DNA of 64,000 bases from Nocardioides carbamazepini (GTDB taxonomy: Bacteria; Actinomycetota; Actinomycetes; Propionibacteriales; Nocardioidaceae): positions 1 to 64,000 of the forward strand of contig NZ_JAHTLF010000003.1 of assembly GCF_024614185.1 (NCBI RefSeq), read 5' to 3'. Shown here in pieces: positions 1 to 7,479 of this stretch. Below the pieces are notes generated by a model that was given only the letters and a program-made list of their open reading frames with translations, had not been told where the DNA came from and did no database searches. The translations under genes and the position numbers were made by a program. Position 1 is the first letter of the stretch. Every line of letters begins with the position of its first letter.

Positions 1-560
1 CCTGCGACCGGCTCGCCGCCACCGACGACCTGCCCCGCGACCACGGCTCGAAGCCCCGCGTGATCGTGCTCATCGACCAGGACTCGTTGAAGCAGCAGGT
101 CATCGACGCCGGCTACGCCCGCGGCGGCCGGACCCCCACCGGAGCCCGGCTCTCCGCCACCGCCGTGCGGCGGATGGCGTGCGACGCCGAGATCATCCCC
201 GCCGTCCTCGGCACCGCGGGCCAGGTCCTCGACGTCGGACGCGCCCAACGGCTCGTCACCGCCGCGATCTGGATCGCGCTGGTCATCCGGGACCGACACT
301 GCGCGTTCCCCGGCTGCACCCGCATGCCGCTGGCCTGCGACGCCCACCACATCACCCACTGGGCCGACGGCGGCACCACCGCGCTGCCGAATCTCGTGAT
401 GGTCTGCCGACACCACCACACCGTCCTCCACCACACCCCCTGGGTCGTGAAGATCGATCAGGACACCCGACAACCCGTCTGGACCCCACCACCCCGCGCC
501 ACCCTCGACTCACTCCACGGCCGAGTCACCTACGCACCCGCCCGACCACGCGCCGCCTGA
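1..560 (+). CDS. DUF222/HNH endonuclease-domain protein, C-terminal part
   Basis: The reading frame is already open at the left edge (codons from position 3), so only about the last 185 residues are present. An HNH-type module lies near the end: a Cys-containing CAFPGCTR stretch, then DAHHITHWADGG, then the CRHHH cluster, the usual metal-binding and catalytic pattern of HNH nucleases. The part before it resembles the end of the DUF222 (13E12 repeat) domain that precedes HNH in this family. Such proteins occur in many copies in Nocardioides and mycobacteria and are associated with mobile DNA; their physiological role is unknown. A GTG at 60 could be mistaken for the start, but the frame continues upstream without a stop. 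Confidence 0.85.
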   Translation, partial: CDRLAATDDLPRDHGSKPRVIVLIDQDSLKQQVIDAGYARGGRTPTGARLSATAVRRMACDAEIIPAVLGTAGQVLDVGRAQRLVTAAIWIALVIRDRHCAFPGCTRMPLACDAHHITHWADGGTTALPNLVMVCRHHHTVLHHTPWVVKIDQDTRQPVWTPPPRATLDSLHGRVTYAPARPRAA

Positions 561-637
561 GGCGCGGCCGGGGCCGGGGCCCGTCGCGCGGTCGGCGAAA
601 CCTTGGGGTCCGACCCTGATGCCCGGCGGCGGGCGGA

Positions 638-652
638 TTCCTAGCGTGGTCC
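638..652 (+). promoter_or_regulatory. Leaderless promoter element upstream of the Calx-beta gene
   Basis: The 15-mer TTCCTAGCGTGGTCC ends one base before the ATG at 654. It contains TAGCGT (642-647), a plausible actinobacterial -10 hexamer, placed so that transcription would begin at or next to the start codon. The identical 15-mer occurs at 1820-1834 before the VanX-like gene. No convincing -35 is visible. Confidence 0.45.
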
Positions 653-653
653 C

Positions 654-1757
654 ATGGTCCTCCCACGCCTGCTCCGTCCTGCCCTGTTCGTCGCGGCCGG
701 ACTGCTCGTCGTACCCGGCACCTTCGCGGTGAGTCCGGCGACGGCCGCCCCCACGGCTGACCCCACGGCTGACTCCACGTTCGCGCCGACAGCCGGACCG
801 GTGGCCAAGCCGGTCGCCACGGCCGCGCCGGTCACGGTGAGCGAGCCGGCCGGCAAGGTGGTCGTGAAGCTGAGGCTGGCGAAGAAGGCGCCGCGGAACC
901 TGTCGCTCTCGTGGTCGACCGTCGCCGGCTCCGCACAGGCAGGCAGCGACTTCAAGGCCGCCCGGGGCACGCTCACCGTGCGGAAGGGGAAGAAGGGCGC
1001 CAAGGTCAAGGTGGCCGTCGTCGACGACAAGGTGGCCGAGTCCACCGAGACGTTCCACGTCAAGCTCACCGGGGCGGCGAAGGTGCGCCCGGCCAAGGTT
1101 CCGGTGACGATCCTCGACGACGATGGCGGCACGGGGTCGGGAGGTCCTGGCGCGGGCACGCCCTTCCCGCAGACCATCTCCGGCACCCTCTCCGGCACGA
1201 CCAAGACCGCCGTCTTCAGCGGTGGCACGGTGCCGGACACGCTGCACGTCGAGTGGAGCGGGACGATCTCCTACGTGTTCCAGCCGAACGACCCGGTCCT
1301 GGGCACGCCGTGGGCGGACCAGCAGGTCCACTACGCGGTCCAGTCCGCCACCGTGACCTGGACCGCGAGCGGCTCCTGCACCGGGTCGGGCACCCTGACC
1401 GGGCCCCAGCTCACCGGCGCCTTCACGGTCGACGCCACCGCCGCCGGGATCGGGTACGACGAGGACCCGGCCGCCTGGGACTACGCCCTCCTGCTCGCCC
1501 CGGTGAACAACAGCACCGGCAACATGCCGGTGTCCTGCGGCGGCAGCCCCGGCAACGCCGCCGGCCGGGTCGGGCAGGGCGGCTTCGGCGGGGCGCTGGT
1601 CTACAACGGCCACGCCACGCCCGAGCAGCCGGTCAGCAACCGGGTGTCCGCGGACCGCTACACCTACGCCGGCACGGCGAACCCGCCGACGCTGACCTAC
1701 GACAACACCTGGAGCCTGAGCGGCAGCGGCGTGGCGGCGTACCCGCCCGCGGGCTGA
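654..1757 (+). CDS. Secreted Calx-beta domain protein
   Basis: 367 residues. Residues 1-32 form a signal peptide (two Arg, a hydrophobic run, then SPATAA as probable cleavage region). Residues about 55-160 fit a Calx-beta fold: a WSTVAGSAQAGSDF strand region, a Lys-rich turn (RKGKKGAKVKV), the acidic VVDDKVAESTETF motif and the closing VTILDDDG, typical of this Ca2+-binding extracellular beta-sandwich. The remaining 200 residues are Gly/Thr/Ser-rich with four Cys and match no family I recognise. It is probably exported and perhaps surface-associated; ligand and role are unknown. The ATG is chosen because the signal peptide starts there and a leaderless promoter motif ends just upstream. Confidence 0.7.
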   Translation: MVLPRLLRPALFVAAGLLVVPGTFAVSPATAAPTADPTADSTFAPTAGPVAKPVATAAPVTVSEPAGKVVVKLRLAKKAPRNLSLSWSTVAGSAQAGSDFKAARGTLTVRKGKKGAKVKVAVVDDKVAESTETFHVKLTGAAKVRPAKVPVTILDDDGGTGSGGPGAGTPFPQTISGTLSGTTKTAVFSGGTVPDTLHVEWSGTISYVFQPNDPVLGTPWADQQVHYAVQSATVTWTASGSCTGSGTLTGPQLTGAFTVDATAAGIGYDEDPAAWDYALLLAPVNNSTGNMPVSCGGSPGNAAGRVGQGGFGGALVYNGHATPEQPVSNRVSADRYTYAGTANPPTLTYDNTWSLSGSGVAAYPPAG

Positions 1758-1819
1758 GGGACCCGGCACCTGAGGACAGCGGACCGGCACCTCAGGCGGA
1801 GGTGCCACGGGGTGTCTCG

Positions 1820-1834
1820 TTCCTAGCGTGGTCC
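1820..1834 (+). promoter_or_regulatory. Leaderless promoter element upstream of the van-like operon
   Basis: A second exact copy of TTCCTAGCGTGGTCC lies two bases before the ATG at 1837. TAGCGT (1824-1829) is the likely -10. Because it repeats the element before the Calx-beta gene at 638-652, both genes may be driven by the same sigma factor, or one upstream region may derive from the other by duplication. Confidence 0.45.
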
Positions 1835-1836
1835 GC

Positions 1837-2460
1837 ATGACGATCCTGCTGTCCGATCCCCGCGTCCGTGCGGTGCCCGTCGTCGAGTGCGGGGAGCCAC
1901 TGGTCCGGCTCCCGCACGACCTCGCACCGTCCGGGGCCCTGGTGCGTGCCGGGCTGGCGTACCGGCTGGTCGCGGCCGACGGGATGCTGCCCGCCGGCAT
2001 CCGGCTCCGGGTCGTCGAGGGCTTCCGCGCGGTCGAGGAGCAGCGCGCGATCGTGGCGTCGTACGGCGCCGAGCTGGCCGCGCTGCACCCCGGCCTCGGG
2101 GACCAGGCGCTGGAGCGGCTGACCAGCCGGTTCGTGGCGCCGGTCGACGTGGCGCCCCACGTGGCCGGAGCGGCGGTCGACCTCACCCTGGTCGACGTCT
2201 GCGGCGAGGAGCTCGACCTGGGCACGCCGATCGACGCGACCCCGGAGCAGAGCGACGGCCGGTGCTGGTTCGCGGCGGCGGGGATCGGCCCCGACGCCCG
2301 GGCGCACCGCACCCTGCTCGCGAGCGTGCTCGAGGCGCAGGGCCTGGTGAACTATCCGACCGAGTGGTGGCACTGGAGCTACGGCGACCGGTACTGGGCG
2401 CTGGTGACCGGTGCCCCGCACGGGCTCTACGGCCCGCTCGCCTCGGCAGTGGCGGCATGA
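1837..2460 (+). CDS. VanX-like D-Ala-D-Ala dipeptidase (peptidase M15D)
   Basis: 207 residues, close to VanX (202). The family's zinc and catalytic residues are all visible: Arg in EGFRAVEEQ, His108 and Asp115 in PHVAGAAVDLTLVD (the HxxGxAxD signature), and Glu176 plus His179 in EWWHW. Enzymes of this family hydrolyse D-Ala-D-Ala and are the dipeptidase arm of glycopeptide resistance, though stand-alone homologues also recycle peptidoglycan dipeptides. No signal peptide is seen, so it should be cytoplasmic. ATG 1837 is preferred to an in-frame GTG at 1828 that lies inside the promoter motif. The stop overlaps the racemase start by ATGA, so this is the first gene of a coupled operon. Confidence 0.85.
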   Translation: MTILLSDPRVRAVPVVECGEPLVRLPHDLAPSGALVRAGLAYRLVAADGMLPAGIRLRVVEGFRAVEEQRAIVASYGAELAALHPGLGDQALERLTSRFVAPVDVAPHVAGAAVDLTLVDVCGEELDLGTPIDATPEQSDGRCWFAAAGIGPDARAHRTLLASVLEAQGLVNYPTEWWHWSYGDRYWALVTGAPHGLYGPLASAVAA

Positions 2461-3623
2461 GCCGCACCGGCGGCCTGGCCGTGCAACCGCGCGCGCTGGC
2501 GCAGGGCACCCCGCAGCTGACCGTCGACCTCGCCGCTGTCGCCCGCAACACCCGGACCCTCGCCGACCGCACCGCCGGCGAGCTGATGGCCGTGGTCAAG
2601 GCCGACGGCTTCGGTCACGGCACGGTCGATGTCGCCCGGACCGCCCTCGCCCACGGTGCCACCCGGCTCGGGGTCACCAGCCTCGCGGAGGCGTGGACGC
2701 TGCGGGACGCGGGTCTCGTCGCGCCGCTCCTCAGCTGGCTCAACCCGGTCGACGCCGACTTCCCCGCGGCCGCCGTCCGGGACGTCGACGTCGCGGTGCC
2801 GAGCCTCGCCCACCTGGCCGCGGTGGCCGCCGGTCCGGGTCGCAACCGCGTCCATCTCCACGTCGACGCAGGCATGGCCCGCGACGGCGCCGAGCCCGAG
2901 GAGTGGCCGGCGCTGTGCCGTGCCGCCCGGCGTGCCGAGGTCCGGGGGCAGGTCGAGGTCGTCGGTGTGATGGGCCATCTCGGCTGCGCCGACGACCCCG
3001 CCGACGACTGCAACGCGTTGGGCCGCACCCGGTTCGCCTGGGCGGTCGAGGTGGCCCGCGGCGCGGGCCTGCGCCCCCGCGACCGACACCTCGCCGCGAC
3101 GGCGGCGACGCTCACCGACCCGCGCGCCCACCACACGATGAGCCGGGTGGGCGCCGGCCTGGTCGGCATCGACCCGTCCGGGACCACGGCGCTCGAGCTG
3201 GCGATGACACTGACCGCGCCCTTGGCACAGGTGCGCCGCGTCCGGGCCGGCACACCTGTCGGCTACGGCCACACCCACCGCACGGCCCACGCCACCCACC
3301 TCGGCCTGCTCCCGCTGGGGTACGCCGACGGCCTGCCGCGCGTCGCCTCCGGCTGTGCCGAGGTGCTGGTGCGCGGCACCCGGTGCCCGGTGGTCGGCCG
3401 GATCTCCATGGACCAGGTGGTCGTCGACCTGGGCCGGACCGGCGCGGAGGCGGGGGAGTGCGTCACCGTCTTCGGTCCGGGCGGGACCGCCGGCGGCGGT
3501 GAGCCCACCGTCGCCGAGTGGGCCGCCTGGGCCGGCACCATCGAGCACGAGATCGTCACCGGGATCGGCGCCCGCGTCTCGCGCCGGACCCTGGCCGCGC
3601 CGTACCTGAGGCGGCTCGCATGA
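2457..3623 (+). CDS. Alanine-racemase-family PLP enzyme (possible serine/alanine racemase)
   Basis: 388 residues, full length for a bacterial Alr (fold III, PLP). Lys48 in AVVKADGFGHG is the Schiff-base lysine and Tyr270 in VGYGHTH the catalytic tyrosine; GRISMDQ is also present. The position equivalent to Geobacillus Alr Tyr354, normally in a TI-x-YE motif, is His364 here (GTIEHEIV). Replacing that Tyr (Asn in VanT) is known to admit serine, so the substrate may not be only alanine. The gene overlaps the dipeptidase and ligase genes by ATGA on both sides. It lacks the membrane domain of VanT, but a separate acyltransferase-3 gene follows the ligase. It could also be a second alanine racemase. 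Confidence 0.85.
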   Translation: MSRTGGLAVQPRALAQGTPQLTVDLAAVARNTRTLADRTAGELMAVVKADGFGHGTVDVARTALAHGATRLGVTSLAEAWTLRDAGLVAPLLSWLNPVDADFPAAAVRDVDVAVPSLAHLAAVAAGPGRNRVHLHVDAGMARDGAEPEEWPALCRAARRAEVRGQVEVVGVMGHLGCADDPADDCNALGRTRFAWAVEVARGAGLRPRDRHLAATAATLTDPRAHHTMSRVGAGLVGIDPSGTTALELAMTLTAPLAQVRRVRAGTPVGYGHTHRTAHATHLGLLPLGYADGLPRVASGCAEVLVRGTRCPVVGRISMDQVVVDLGRTGAEAGECVTVFGPGGTAGGGEPTVAEWAAWAGTIEHEIVTGIGARVSRRTLAAPYLRRLA

Positions 3624-4558
3624 GGACCCGGGTGGCCGTCATCGGCGGCGGCGAGAACTGCGAGCACGACGTGTCCGTCGCGAGCGCCGCCTCGGTCGCG
3701 GCGGCGCTCGATCCGGCGACCTACGACGTCGTCCCGCTGACCATCGGTCGGGACGGGGCCTGGCGCGACCGGGGGCTGCGCCCGATCGGGCTCAGCGGCG
3801 CCGCGCAGGTGCTGCGCGGCTGTGACGTCGTGTTCCCGGTCGTGCACGGTCCGCGTGGCGAGGACGGCGCGCTCGCCGCGTTGTGCGAGCTCGCCGGCCT
3901 GCCGTACGTCGGCAGCGGCGTCCGCCCCGGCGCGCTGGCCATGGACAAGTGGGCGACCAAGCTGGTCGCGCAGGCGGTCGGGATCGCGACGGCGCCCGGT
4001 GCCCTGGTCACGCGCGCGACCGCGTCGCACCTGCGCTGGACCCACCCGGTGGTGGTCAAGCCGGTCGCGGCCGGGTCGAGCCAGGGCGTCAGCCGGGTCG
4101 ACGTGCCCGAGGCACTGGCGCCGGCGCTGGACGCCGCCTTCGCGCTCGACGACCGGATCCTCGTCGAGGACCTGGTGGCCGGCCGGGAGGTCGACGTCGC
4201 GGTGCTGCGCCGCGCCGACGGGACCCTGTTCGTCCCGCCCGCGCTGGAGATCGTGACCGACGGGATCTTCGACTACGACGCGAAGTACGGCGGGAACGCG
4301 GACTTCCGGATCCCCGCGGCGCTCGACGAGACCGACGCCAAGGCGTTGCAGAACGCGGCGACCGGGGTGTTCGAGGCGCTCGGTTGCGCCGGTGTCGCCC
4401 GGGTCGACTTCTTCCTCACCGAGGCGGGACCGGTGCTCAACGAGGTGAACACCATGCCCGGCATGACCGAGCACTCCCAGGCGCCGCGGATGTTCGCGGC
4501 CGCCGGGATGACGTACCCGGACCTGCTCGACGAGCTCGTCCGCGGCGCCCACCGGTGA
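3620..4558 (+). CDS. D-alanine--D-alanine ligase-like ATP-grasp enzyme
   Basis: 312 residues, about DdlB length. Glu15 in the N-terminal ECEHDV-type motif matches the D-Ala1-binding Glu of Ddl. HGPRGEDG, PYVGSGV, LAMDKW, the ATP-grasp loop KPVAAGSSQGVS and the C-terminal NEVNTMPGMTEHS Mg-binding segment are all present. The omega loop reads IFDYDAKYG, close to the YDYEAKY of true D-Ala-D-Ala ligases and unlike the VanA depsipeptide ligase loop. It should join two D-amino acids; the C-terminal substrate (D-Ala, D-Ser or other) cannot be decided by eye. Its start overlaps the racemase stop (ATGA) and its stop overlaps the acyltransferase start (GTGA). Confidence 0.85.
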   Translation: MRTRVAVIGGGENCEHDVSVASAASVAAALDPATYDVVPLTIGRDGAWRDRGLRPIGLSGAAQVLRGCDVVFPVVHGPRGEDGALAALCELAGLPYVGSGVRPGALAMDKWATKLVAQAVGIATAPGALVTRATASHLRWTHPVVVKPVAAGSSQGVSRVDVPEALAPALDAAFALDDRILVEDLVAGREVDVAVLRRADGTLFVPPALEIVTDGIFDYDAKYGGNADFRIPAALDETDAKALQNAATGVFEALGCAGVARVDFFLTEAGPVLNEVNTMPGMTEHSQAPRMFAAAGMTYPDLLDELVRGAHR

Positions 4559-5532
4559 GGCTGCCGAGTCCGGAACGAGTGGGCGGCCTCGACCTGCTCC
4601 GCGGGCTCGCGGTCGGTCTGGTCCTCCTGCGGCATGCACTGCCCGACCTCGCACCCGGGGCCGGCGTCGTCGGCGTGGTCATGTTCTTCGCGCTGTCGGG
4701 CTACCTGATCACCGGCGTGCTCGAGCGGCGTCCACCCCTGCGCGACTTCTACACCCGCCGCGCCCGGCGGCTGGTGCCGCCGCTGCTGGTGCTGGTGGCC
4801 GGCGTCGTCCTGGTGACGCTGCTCGTCGACCCCCTCGGCGACCGGGACGAGCTCGGCTGGACGGTGCTGTGGGCGCTCACCTGGACCGGGAACCTGCCGT
4901 TCGGGCACGCCAGCGACGCGACCTTCCACCTGTGGACGCTGGCGACCGAGGAGCAGTTCTACCTGCTGTGGCCGGCAGCGCTGCTCCTGCTCGGCCGGGG
5001 CCGCGCGCTGGTCCTCGCCGCCGTCGGCACCGCCCTGGCCTGCGTCGCGACGACCTGGTGGCTGGCGGAGGACCCCGACCTCGCCTACTCGCTGCCCACC
5101 AGCTGGGCGGGGTGCTTCGTGATCGGCGCCGCCGTGCGGCTGTACGGCGACCGGCTGGAGCCCCGTCTCCCGACCTGGGCGGCGCCCTCGGCCCTGGCGG
5201 CGCTGGCGGCGCTGAGTGTGATTCCCTTGCGGGGACACGCCCTCACCTACCTGGCAGGAGGTCCGGCCATCGCCGCGCTGACCGGTGTGCTGATCCTCGC
5301 CTGCCGGAGCCGGGTCACCGTGACCGGACCGCTGCGCGTGCTCGTGGCGCTGGGCACCGTGTCCTATGCGGCGTACCTGTGGAACTACCCGCTCTCGCTC
5401 TGGCTATCCCCGCTCCCGGCGGTGCTGCTGACCCTGGTCGCGGCGGCGCTCTCGTGGCGCTACGTCGAGGCGCCGCTCCAGCGCCGGTGGTCCCGCCGGC
5501 CGACCGGAGCCGAGGCCGAGGTGGCGGCATGA
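4555..5532 (+). CDS. Acyltransferase-3 (OafA/VanT N-domain type) membrane protein
   Basis: 325 residues and mostly hydrophobic, with about nine or ten predicted membrane spans. The family signature is present: LDLLRGLAVGLVLLRHA near the N-terminus (conserved Arg and His), then FFALSGYLITG, TRRARRLVPP and the internal WTLATEEQFYLLWP motif. Acyltransferase-3 proteins move acyl groups across the membrane onto sugars; the same domain forms the membrane half of VanT serine racemases, where it is thought to help import serine. Here it is a separate gene two positions after the racemase. GTG 4555 overlaps the ligase stop and begins a good family N-terminus. No SGNH esterase domain follows. Confidence 0.8.
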   Translation: MRLPSPERVGGLDLLRGLAVGLVLLRHALPDLAPGAGVVGVVMFFALSGYLITGVLERRPPLRDFYTRRARRLVPPLLVLVAGVVLVTLLVDPLGDRDELGWTVLWALTWTGNLPFGHASDATFHLWTLATEEQFYLLWPAALLLLGRGRALVLAAVGTALACVATTWWLAEDPDLAYSLPTSWAGCFVIGAAVRLYGDRLEPRLPTWAAPSALAALAALSVIPLRGHALTYLAGGPAIAALTGVLILACRSRVTVTGPLRVLVALGTVSYAAYLWNYPLSLWLSPLPAVLLTLVAAALSWRYVEAPLQRRWSRRPTGAEAEVAA

Positions 5533-6803
5533 GTACGGTGAGCCGCTCGGCGCGCTGGCTGCCCGACCTGCTCGCCGGCGTCGCGGCGTTCGTGGTCGGC
5601 CTGGTCGAGATCAACCGGTACTACTACGCCGAGATCTGGCCGCCGCTCGTCGTCATCACCGGCGTCGCCGTCGCGGTCGGGCTGTCCCGGGCCCTGCCCG
5701 GGGCCGCGCTCGCGGTCGCCTGGTTCACCGGCCTGCTCCAGGTCCTCACCGGCGTCGACCCGATGGTGACCGAGGTGCTGCTCGCCGTCGTCGCGTTCGG
5801 GTGCGCGCGGTGGGGGCGGCTCCCGACGGTCTGGCTCAGCGGCCTGTCCATCCCCGCCGGGGCGGCCATCGCCGTCGTCTGGCTCTCGCCGTACTCCTTC
5901 TACGAGGGGCTCGAGAGCCTGGGCATGGGCGGCCTGGCGGAGGACGCGTACCGGGCCGGCGGCTACGGCGCGCGCGCGACCGCGGGCATCCTCGCCATCG
6001 CCCTGCTCGCCACACCCTGGCTGCTCGGCCTGGCGCTGCGGTTCGCCTCCCGCTCGCAGGACTCGCGCCGCTCGCAGGTCGCCGCGGAGGCGGAGCGTGA
6101 CCAGGCCGAGGAGATCGCCCGGCTGCGCGAGGAGCAGGCCCAACTGGCCCGCGACGTGCACGACGTCGTCGGCCACTCGCTGGCGGTGATCCTCGCGCAG
6201 GCCGAGTCCGCGCAGTACCTCGAGGACGCCGACACCCAGGGCCTCAAGGTCACCATGGCCAATATCGCCACCTCGGCGCGCTCCTCGCTCGACGACGTCC
6301 GGCAGGTGCTCGCCTCGACGGCGCAGCAGCCGGGCAGGGCGACGCCCGCCACCCAGCACACCGACCTGGACAGTCTGATCGAGGGGGTGCGGGCCAGCGG
6401 GCACGAGGTGCTCGCCACCGAGATCGGCACGCCGCAGCCGATGCCGCCCGAGCTCGCCGTCGTGGCGTTCCGGGTGCTCCAGGAGATGCTCACCAACGCG
6501 ATCAAGCACGGCCCGCGCGACCAGCCGGTCCACGTCGAGCGGCACTGGCACGGCGATCTGCGCATCGAGGTGCGCAATGCCGTGGCCCCGGACCAGCCCG
6601 CTCCCGACCTGACCCACCCGATCGCGGTGCCGCTCCCACCGCCTCCCCCACCCCCGTCCTCCCCGCCTCCGGCCGGGGGCGGCCAGGGGGTGGACGGCAT
6701 GCGCCGCCGGCTCGAGGCGATCGGCGGCCGGCTCGACGTCCGCCGGCGCACCGACCCGCCGTCGTTCACCGCGACCGCCTGGGTTCCGGTGCGGGCGCGA
6801 TAA
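5529..6803 (+). CDS. NarL-type sensor histidine kinase with multi-span membrane sensor
   Basis: 424 residues. Residues 1-175 hold about five or six hydrophobic spans with short loops and no large extracellular domain. A short coiled coil (about 178-205) leads to a HisKA_3 dimerisation domain with phospho-acceptor His211 in RDVHDVVGHSL, then an HATPase_c domain (ML-TNAIKHG N-box). A proline run, PLPPPPPPPSSPPPAGGG, is inserted near residues 375-392, just before the final GxGGMRRRLEAIGG-like G-box, which is unusual. Sensors with membrane helices only, such as LiaS/VraS, often detect envelope stress, which suits the neighbours. It overlaps the acyltransferase gene by ATGA. Confidence 0.85.
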   Translation: MSTVSRSARWLPDLLAGVAAFVVGLVEINRYYYAEIWPPLVVITGVAVAVGLSRALPGAALAVAWFTGLLQVLTGVDPMVTEVLLAVVAFGCARWGRLPTVWLSGLSIPAGAAIAVVWLSPYSFYEGLESLGMGGLAEDAYRAGGYGARATAGILAIALLATPWLLGLALRFASRSQDSRRSQVAAEAERDQAEEIARLREEQAQLARDVHDVVGHSLAVILAQAESAQYLEDADTQGLKVTMANIATSARSSLDDVRQVLASTAQQPGRATPATQHTDLDSLIEGVRASGHEVLATEIGTPQPMPPELAVVAFRVLQEMLTNAIKHGPRDQPVHVERHWHGDLRIEVRNAVAPDQPAPDLTHPIAVPLPPPPPPPSSPPPAGGGQGVDGMRRRLEAIGGRLDVRRRTDPPSFTATAWVPVRAR

Positions 6804-6804
6804 T
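6799..6804 (+). promoter_or_regulatory. Internal -10 element for the response regulator
   Basis: GATAAT lies across the TAA stop of the kinase gene, exactly seven bases before the GTG at 6812. Spacing and sequence fit a leaderless transcript that begins at that GTG, so the regulator could be made independently of the operon promoter at 1820. No clear -35 was identified. Confidence 0.4.
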
Positions 6805-6811
6805 CGCGGGT

Positions 6812-7477
6812 GTGAGCGAGCCGATCAAGGTCCTTCTCGTCGACGACCAGGAGCTGTTCCGCGAGGGCGTGCGGGTGATCATCGACGCCCAGGACGGCAT
6901 GGGCGTCGTCGGCACGGCCGGTGACGGCGTCGCGGCCGTGCGGCTGGTCGACGAGCTCGCGCCCGACGTCGTGCTGATGGACGTCCGGATGCCGGAGATG
7001 GACGGCGTCGAGGCGACCCGGCAGATCTTCCTGCCCGACCGCACCGCCCGGCGCGAGCGCCCGGTGCGCGTCATCGTGCTGACCACCTTCAACCTCGACG
7101 ACCGGGCCGCGACCGCCATCCGGTACGGCGCCAGTGGATTCCTCCTCAAGGGCACCACCCCCGTGATGCTGCGCGACGCGATCCGGACCGTCCACGCCGG
7201 CAACGCGGTGCTCGCACCGACCGACCTGTCCACCCTGCTCGACAGCCAGTTCAGGACGGCCGCGGCCCCGCCGCCGGCGTACCTCGGCCTCACCGACAAG
7301 GAGCGCGAGGTCTTCGCGGCCGTCGCGAAGGGCCTGTCCAACCAGGAGATCGCCGGCCGGGTGTTCCTCAGCGAGTCGACGGTGAAGACCCATGTCGGCG
7401 CGATCCTGCGCAAGCTGGGCCTGCGGGACCGGGTGCAGATCGTGGTCTTCGCCCACGAGCACGCGCTGGTCGGTTGA
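6812..7477 (+). CDS. NarL/LuxR-family response regulator
   Basis: 221 residues. The receiver domain (1-125) has the acidic pair in LLVDDQE, phospho-acceptor Asp57 in VVLMDVRMPEMDG, and Lys in FLLKG. The LuxR-type HTH (about 155-218) contains LTDKEREVFAAVAKGLSNQEIA and SESTVKTHV. It is the evident partner of the kinase just upstream and the likely regulator of the van-like operon. An 8-nt gap separates it from the kinase stop, with a leaderless-type -10 across that junction. No operator could be assigned with confidence. Confidence 0.9.
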   Translation: MSEPIKVLLVDDQELFREGVRVIIDAQDGMGVVGTAGDGVAAVRLVDELAPDVVLMDVRMPEMDGVEATRQIFLPDRTARRERPVRVIVLTTFNLDDRAATAIRYGASGFLLKGTTPVMLRDAIRTVHAGNAVLAPTDLSTLLDSQFRTAAAPPPAYLGLTDKEREVFAAVAKGLSNQEIAGRVFLSESTVKTHVGAILRKLGLRDRVQIVVFAHEHALVG

Positions 7478-7479
7478 GC

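Noticed and set aside
1..560. A restriction-modification system built on the HNH protein
   Set aside because: No methyltransferase or specificity gene follows, and DUF222/HNH proteins are commonly stand-alone.
1837..7477. A VanHAX-type (D-Ala-D-Lac) resistance cluster
   Set aside because: There is no VanH lactate dehydrogenase, the ligase omega loop is Ddl-like rather than VanA-like, and a racemase is present instead.
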